Positions 60,177-64,000 of a DNA stretch of 64,000 nt are shown one piece after another. This DNA comes from Albugo candida (Eukaryota > Oomycota > Peronosporomycetes > Albuginales > Albuginaceae). Within the stretch, counting starts at the first letter, position 1, and each line of letters opens with the position of its first letter. The stretch is taken from NCBI GenBank assembly GCA_905220665.1, contig CAJNAR010000149.1:372001-436000 (forward strand), read 5' to 3'. The notes below the pieces were generated by a model. That model saw only the letters and a program-made list of their open reading frames with translations. It did not search any database and was not told where the DNA came from. A program made the position numbers and the translations under genes.

Positions 60177-61675
60177 TTGTGAAGTCCTGTGGCATTATTT
60201 CGTATATTTTAGGCGTTTCACGGTACTTACGAGTTCAGTAGAGAGCCGGTGAAATGGTAGTAACGCCGGTGAGGGTATTCAGGTTCACGTTCATTAACAG
60301 ATGATTTGTCTGACGTTATGGACTTATCGAGTGCAAAAATTTGCAATCAATTAAGATGATGCTCTGGGTATTCAGCTATCTGACCTAAGATTGACCGCAG
60401 ACCTTTAAGAAGATAACAAAGCGAAGATTCACGTATCCTTATGAGCGTATATTAGCTGTCATATATAATGCTACGTCATACACGTGAAGCCAAATCATTC
60501 CAAGCCTCGATCAGGGGTCAGTGTAATGGTCACACATCGTAGCTAGTCCTGGCTCACACGCACTTGACGTTATGCCTCTACAAGCACTCAATAAAGCATG
60601 TGTATTGTGTTGCTTGTCTAACGTCATGCTGCTCAGCCTCTTATGATGACAAAAGAGTCATTGAGCTTCGAGGTTGCGCAAGGTACACAAAAACGAACCA
60701 AGTACTGTGCATCCTTTGATACACGGATAGAAAGCTTAGAGAAAATACAGTCGGGAAAGAGGAACAGGAAACTGGACGATACGTATCGACAGAGCACTTA
60801 TCTATTGCTATAGAGTACAGTAAGCTCGGTATGATAAAGATGGCGGAATTCAGAAACGTTCGTTATGTAGATGAGCCAAGCGTGATGGTCTTGCTTCATA
60901 ATCTTCTACATTAATGCTGCTCCCGTGTAGACTGAGTCATGAAGACGAATCGTCCAACATATTTGTCACGTCATGTACCAGCCAAGCTACTTCCTCCTGA
61001 TGATATACGATGCTTTCTCGCGTTGTGCAATCTTTTTCGCATCACTATCTGGTGTCATCTATTTGATCCAGGTTAGTACAATTTGCGTGGAGAAAGAGTA
61101 GTCCAGCGGGTAATTTGAAACGTAGTCCTTTGTTGGTAGTATCTGACTTTATAGCCCGGAGGAGGATTTATTTGCATAAAAATCAAGCTACTGCAACGAT
61201 CGCAAATCGTTACAAACGCCCTCATTCCATGAAATCTGATCACTTTACAGAGCGTTTGCCCATCCTGATCTATTAGAAACTCTATACAAAAAACAAGGCT
61301 TTTTACACGTTTGTGAAGGATCCCCTTTCCAGCTGCATCACCTAACATACTTCGAATTTCACCTTAGACAGCGGGAAACTTGTGCACTTCCTGCTCAAAA
61401 CTGTACCTTTGCATAGGTTTAAGAAACAGCTGTGGTTTGAATGAAACAAGCTTTCAGTATTGTTAAGGGGAAGGGCGATAGCCATTCCAATTTGCAGTCA
61501 GATTGTTAAAGTGGATCCACTCATTCTGATACTACAGTAGAATCAATACCTTTTGGGAAAGCCCCTTTTATATGCATATGTACTAGTCTCATTACCTTGA
61601 TGATATCGAATTGCAGCTCACTTCAGAGTGTCATAATTCAAAATCCACCGCGCTTCATACGTTTCCACTTACCCA
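60177..61675. other. Intergenic, 1.5 kb
   Basis: Apart from the doubtful frame at 61073-61348 nothing is recognisable. It holds the promoter of the myotubularin gene on the left and of the Cys-rich gene on the right. Confidence 0.5.
61073..61348 (-). CDS. Doubtful 91-residue frame
   Basis: An ATG-initiated frame (MLGDAAGKGILHKRVK) without intron or recognised domain. It includes a CDRCSSL segment but no second metal-binding pair. It sits in a gene-poor spacer and may be chance or the remnant of an older gene. Confidence 0.2.
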   Translation of the reverse strand: MLGDAAGKGILHKRVKSLVFCIEFLIDQDGQTLCKVIRFHGMRAFVTICDRCSSLIFMQINPPPGYKVRYYQQRTTFQITRWTTLSPRKLY

Positions 61676-62284
61676 ATGCATTCTTTCTTCAAAACATTGG
61701 TACGAACATTTTCGTTCGAAGACAAAGCGTACGTAACAAAAGCTACCAAGACGATCAATGTACAAGTTGTGGAATGTGCCCGATTTCCGGTATCACAAAA
61801 CTATGATCATCAATGTGACCGCAGCAGCGAAAATCCTCAGGAAGACGTCAGTAACTCCAGGTGCTCGATGCAAGCGACATCGGGTTCAGCTACTTGGGAC
61901 AAAAAACGCGCGAAATGCAAAAATTGTAAACATATTTATCTCATCACATTGAGTCGTCATATTGGCTATTGTTCGGTCGACTGCAAGTCAAATGCTGTTT
62001 ATTTGAAACATGTGAATCGAGTTATTGAAGCAATGCAGTCAGCGGCACAACAAGAAAACGAAGAACCCATGAAGAAGACAGTATTAGAGAAGACCAGTTC
62101 ACATTCACCATCAGCAAAGACGATACATTCGCAGCAGTTGCTTTCAGAAAACATCACCCTCCCAGCACCATCACTGCACAATTCGAAGAGCTTGCATCGT
62201 GATGCGTATTCATTCGGAGAATTCGGACTCGAAGACCGCGTCACTGATGTCGATGTTCAGTGGGCGTTTAGCGCCATTTACTAA
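61676..62284 (+). CDS. Small Cys-rich (zinc-finger-like) protein
   Basis: A single-exon frame of 202 residues starting MHSFFKTLVRTFSF. Residues 82-110 hold CKNCKHIYLITLSRHIGYCSVDCKSNA, a CxxC..H..CxxxC arrangement like a compact treble-clef or FYVE-related finger, followed by a Ser-rich, probably disordered tail ending FGLEDRVTDVDVQWAFSAIY. The YCSVDCKSN block recalls small oomycete proteins with one such finger, but I cannot name a family. Codon texture and the conserved finger argue that it is real. Confidence 0.65.
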   Translation: MHSFFKTLVRTFSFEDKAYVTKATKTINVQVVECARFPVSQNYDHQCDRSSENPQEDVSNSRCSMQATSGSATWDKKRAKCKNCKHIYLITLSRHIGYCSVDCKSNAVYLKHVNRVIEAMQSAAQQENEEPMKKTVLEKTSSHSPSAKTIHSQQLLSENITLPAPSLHNSKSLHRDAYSFGEFGLEDRVTDVDVQWAFSAIY

Positions 62285-62769
62285 ATTCCACTATTATTAA
62301 GGTTTATAGATTTATATCATGTACTATAAGGCACGCAATCAGTATCATACAAAATATATTGCCACAATACGCGACCAGTTTGTCTGACGTGTCTTCAAAT
62401 GACCAAATTCAGCTTTTCAAACATACAATAAGTACTCACTATACATATGCCATACGTAGACGCCACGTGCCAGTTGATTAAGACACGTGTCATCATAACA
62501 GGCACGTCACCAAAGCGCGGACTTTCACCAAAGAGATCATACAAAATGATCCATAATTCTCTTCCAGGTGTTCAGCTGCGCTGAAACGTCCTTTATACCG
62601 TTTCCGTGGAATCATACACATCGTTACCCGATATAGTACACCTTCTCTATTTTGGGTTCCCCGCAGTTGTATAGAGCAATTGCTTTCTAGCGTTCTTGGA
62701 TGTGCTCATCACGATAATCTGGTCGTATTCAAACACGTATCACTATAAGTTTCTGCAGGATCTGATCTC
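62285..62769. other. Intergenic between convergent genes
   Basis: About 480 bp between the Cys-rich gene and the VPS18 stop, with no open frame of note. It should contain both 3' ends. Confidence 0.6.
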
Positions 62770-64000
62770 TCAAATTGCCCAATCAGCACCTTCTTTTGCT
62801 TCGTCCTCTGGAGTGAGGAAAGGCGTATGTATGGATTTGATCATAATATCGCCGCAAAAAATACATTCGGATGCGATAATATCGTCCAATTTCTGCTGTA
62901 CGATCTCTTTCTCTTGCGCAAGCTGCTGTTGCTTTTGTACATGTTGATCTCTTGAGTTCGCATGCGATGGCGCAAACGTCGATTTCACATTGTCTTTACT
63001 TCCGCTAAGCGCGGAAAAAGCCGCACTTAACCCGCCAGTTTCCTTTTCCAAGTTCAAGAAAGGAAGTGCGGTGGCCAGCGATCCTTTCAACAACTTGGAG
63101 CGCGATGTCGATTGCGTTTTCGCCATCGCAGTTGTCAAATCATTCAATTTCTGCGTTAATTGCTTAACGGTTTGACGCTGAAAACTGTTGAGATGATGCA
63201 GCATTTCCTGATGTAATGCGCTCGCCAGAAACGCGTGCGAGCACGGGAATAGATAAAATTCTTTGCCGACGATATTTTGCCCCGTTAATTCGCACCGCTG
63301 ATTGCCCGAAACGATGGCGCATCTCTTTCGAAGTCGCTGCATATCCGTCCGAATGAGTTCCGCCGACTGCGTGTAATCTTGCATTTCTTCTTTCAGCTGC
63401 TCAATGCGATCGTTGTACCCCTCCAAACTCTCGCAAATCTCTTTCTTGAAGTCGTTTATGAGCACAAAATCCGGAAAAAATGGCAAAATATCTTCAATTT
63501 TGAGCACTTTGCTTTCTTTCAGAATACCCATCGCCTCTTTGATTTCAGCGCCAGCGTCGATAGTGTGTTTGGCGATCAATGTCCATAGTTTTTTGCGAAG
63601 TTCCTCGTCTTCCGGCATGTTGGCCATTTCTTTAGCAATTTTTACATCGACTTGAAGAGCTTTTTCAACAGCATCCGGGTACAAGCTCATGGCGGAATAG
63701 ATGTAAATGCAAGCGCGATTCTTTTCGTATTGAGTGCATAAACGAAGGGCAAACGCAATGTCGAAATAATGTCGTCCGTCGTGCTTTTTGCGTAGAAATT
63801 TGATCAGTAATCGCTCATCAGGATGCTTGGACAACAGAAACAAATTGTAGTTGTGGATGGTTGGATCGCGATTTCCTTTCTTGATGGCGAAATTCAAGTA
63901 TTGAATGGCTAGTTCGAGGACACTGCGTTTCTGATGATTGGCTTTTGTGTTTGACTCCCTTTGCTGGTGCACATGACGCACAATGGATGGAATCAGACGA
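62770..64000 (-). CDS. VPS18: VPS18 (class C VPS, HOPS/CORVET core), 5' part outside window
   Basis: The frame runs through the right edge, so the N-terminal beta-propeller is missing. What is here is the C-terminal solenoid and RING: RACIYIYSAMSLYPDAVEKAL and KIAKEMANMPEDEELRKKLW, then ILPFFPDFVLINDFKKEICES (human ILPFFPDFVTIDHFKEAIC), a coiled coil with YNDRIEQLKEEMQDYTQSAE, CELTGQ..FYLFPCSHAFLAS, a long insert rich in Ser, Gln and Lys, and the second half of the RING, ECIFCGDIMIKSIHTPF. The insert splits the RING by about 110 residues, longer than in animals. VPS18 holds the HOPS and CORVET tethers together for endosome-vacuole fusion. No intron is seen in this part. Confidence 0.92.
   Translation of the reverse strand, partial: RLIPSIVRHVHQQRESNTKANHQKRSVLELAIQYLNFAIKKGNRDPTIHNYNLFLLSKHPDERLLIKFLRKKHDGRHYFDIAFALRLCTQYEKNRACIYIYSAMSLYPDAVEKALQVDVKIAKEMANMPEDEELRKKLWTLIAKHTIDAGAEIKEAMGILKESKVLKIEDILPFFPDFVLINDFKKEICESLEGYNDRIEQLKEEMQDYTQSAELIRTDMQRLRKRCAIVSGNQRCELTGQNIVGKEFYLFPCSHAFLASALHQEMLHHLNSFQRQTVKQLTQKLNDLTTAMAKTQSTSRSKLLKGSLATALPFLNLEKETGGLSAAFSALSGSKDNVKSTFAPSHANSRDQHVQKQQQLAQEKEIVQQKLDDIIASECIFCGDIMIKSIHTPFLTPEDEAKEGADWAI

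Overview
The window is nuclear DNA from a eukaryote with compact genes, mostly under 300 bp apart, and many short (about 45-70 bp) GT-AG introns. Protein content, AT-rich spacers, intron style and a Ty3/gypsy relic fit an oomycete. The two flagellar axoneme genes mean a zoospore-forming lineage, and an Albugo-like white rust is my best guess, as inference only. Everything is read from sequence; no database search was possible.

Layout. 0-2.1 kb: decayed Ty3/gypsy pol. 2.1-7.9 kb (minus): CCDC40-like axonemal coiled-coil protein and ZW10 tether/kinetochore protein. 8.0-13.5 kb (plus): SMU1 splicing factor, a p24/TMED cargo receptor, a YHM2-like mitochondrial carrier and the E1-beta subunit of branched-chain 2-oxoacid dehydrogenase. 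13.5-17.7 kb (minus): a small split gene of unknown function and a large conserved protein of unknown function (called gene U here). 18.9-20.7 kb (plus): the E2 transacylase of the same dehydrogenase complex. 20.8-23.2 kb (minus): RCC1-BTB protein. 23.2-31.1 kb: decayed DNA holding a chimeric pseudogene made of gene U and CCDC40 fragments. 31.1-42.3 kb (plus): CFAP65-like axonemal protein, then (after a minus-strand tRNA-Glu) a large propeller/solenoid/RING-like protein. 42.4-44.3 kb (minus): secreted GH32 fructosidase. 45.2-47.7 kb (plus): inositol polyphosphate 5-phosphatase with a C2 domain. 47.7-51.0 kb: gene desert. 51.0-55.0 kb (minus): kinesin-14 and ribosomal protein eS6. 55.2-56.3 kb (plus): hypothetical. 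56.3-60.2 kb (minus): FYVE-PH-GRAM-myotubularin lipid phosphatase. 61.7-62.3 kb (plus): small Cys-rich protein. 62.8-64 kb (minus): VPS18, cut by the right edge.

Functional themes: two flagellar proteins (CCDC40, CFAP65), two subunits of one mitochondrial complex (E1-beta and E2), and several membrane-traffic or phosphoinositide proteins (ZW10, p24, 5-phosphatase, myotubularin, VPS18, the RING-like protein). I see no operon and no new defence-type system. The most unusual items are the fused, decayed duplication of two local genes at 28-30 kb, three GC-AG introns with the identical donor GCAAGT, and a perfect 16-bp-arm palindrome at 30.8 kb.
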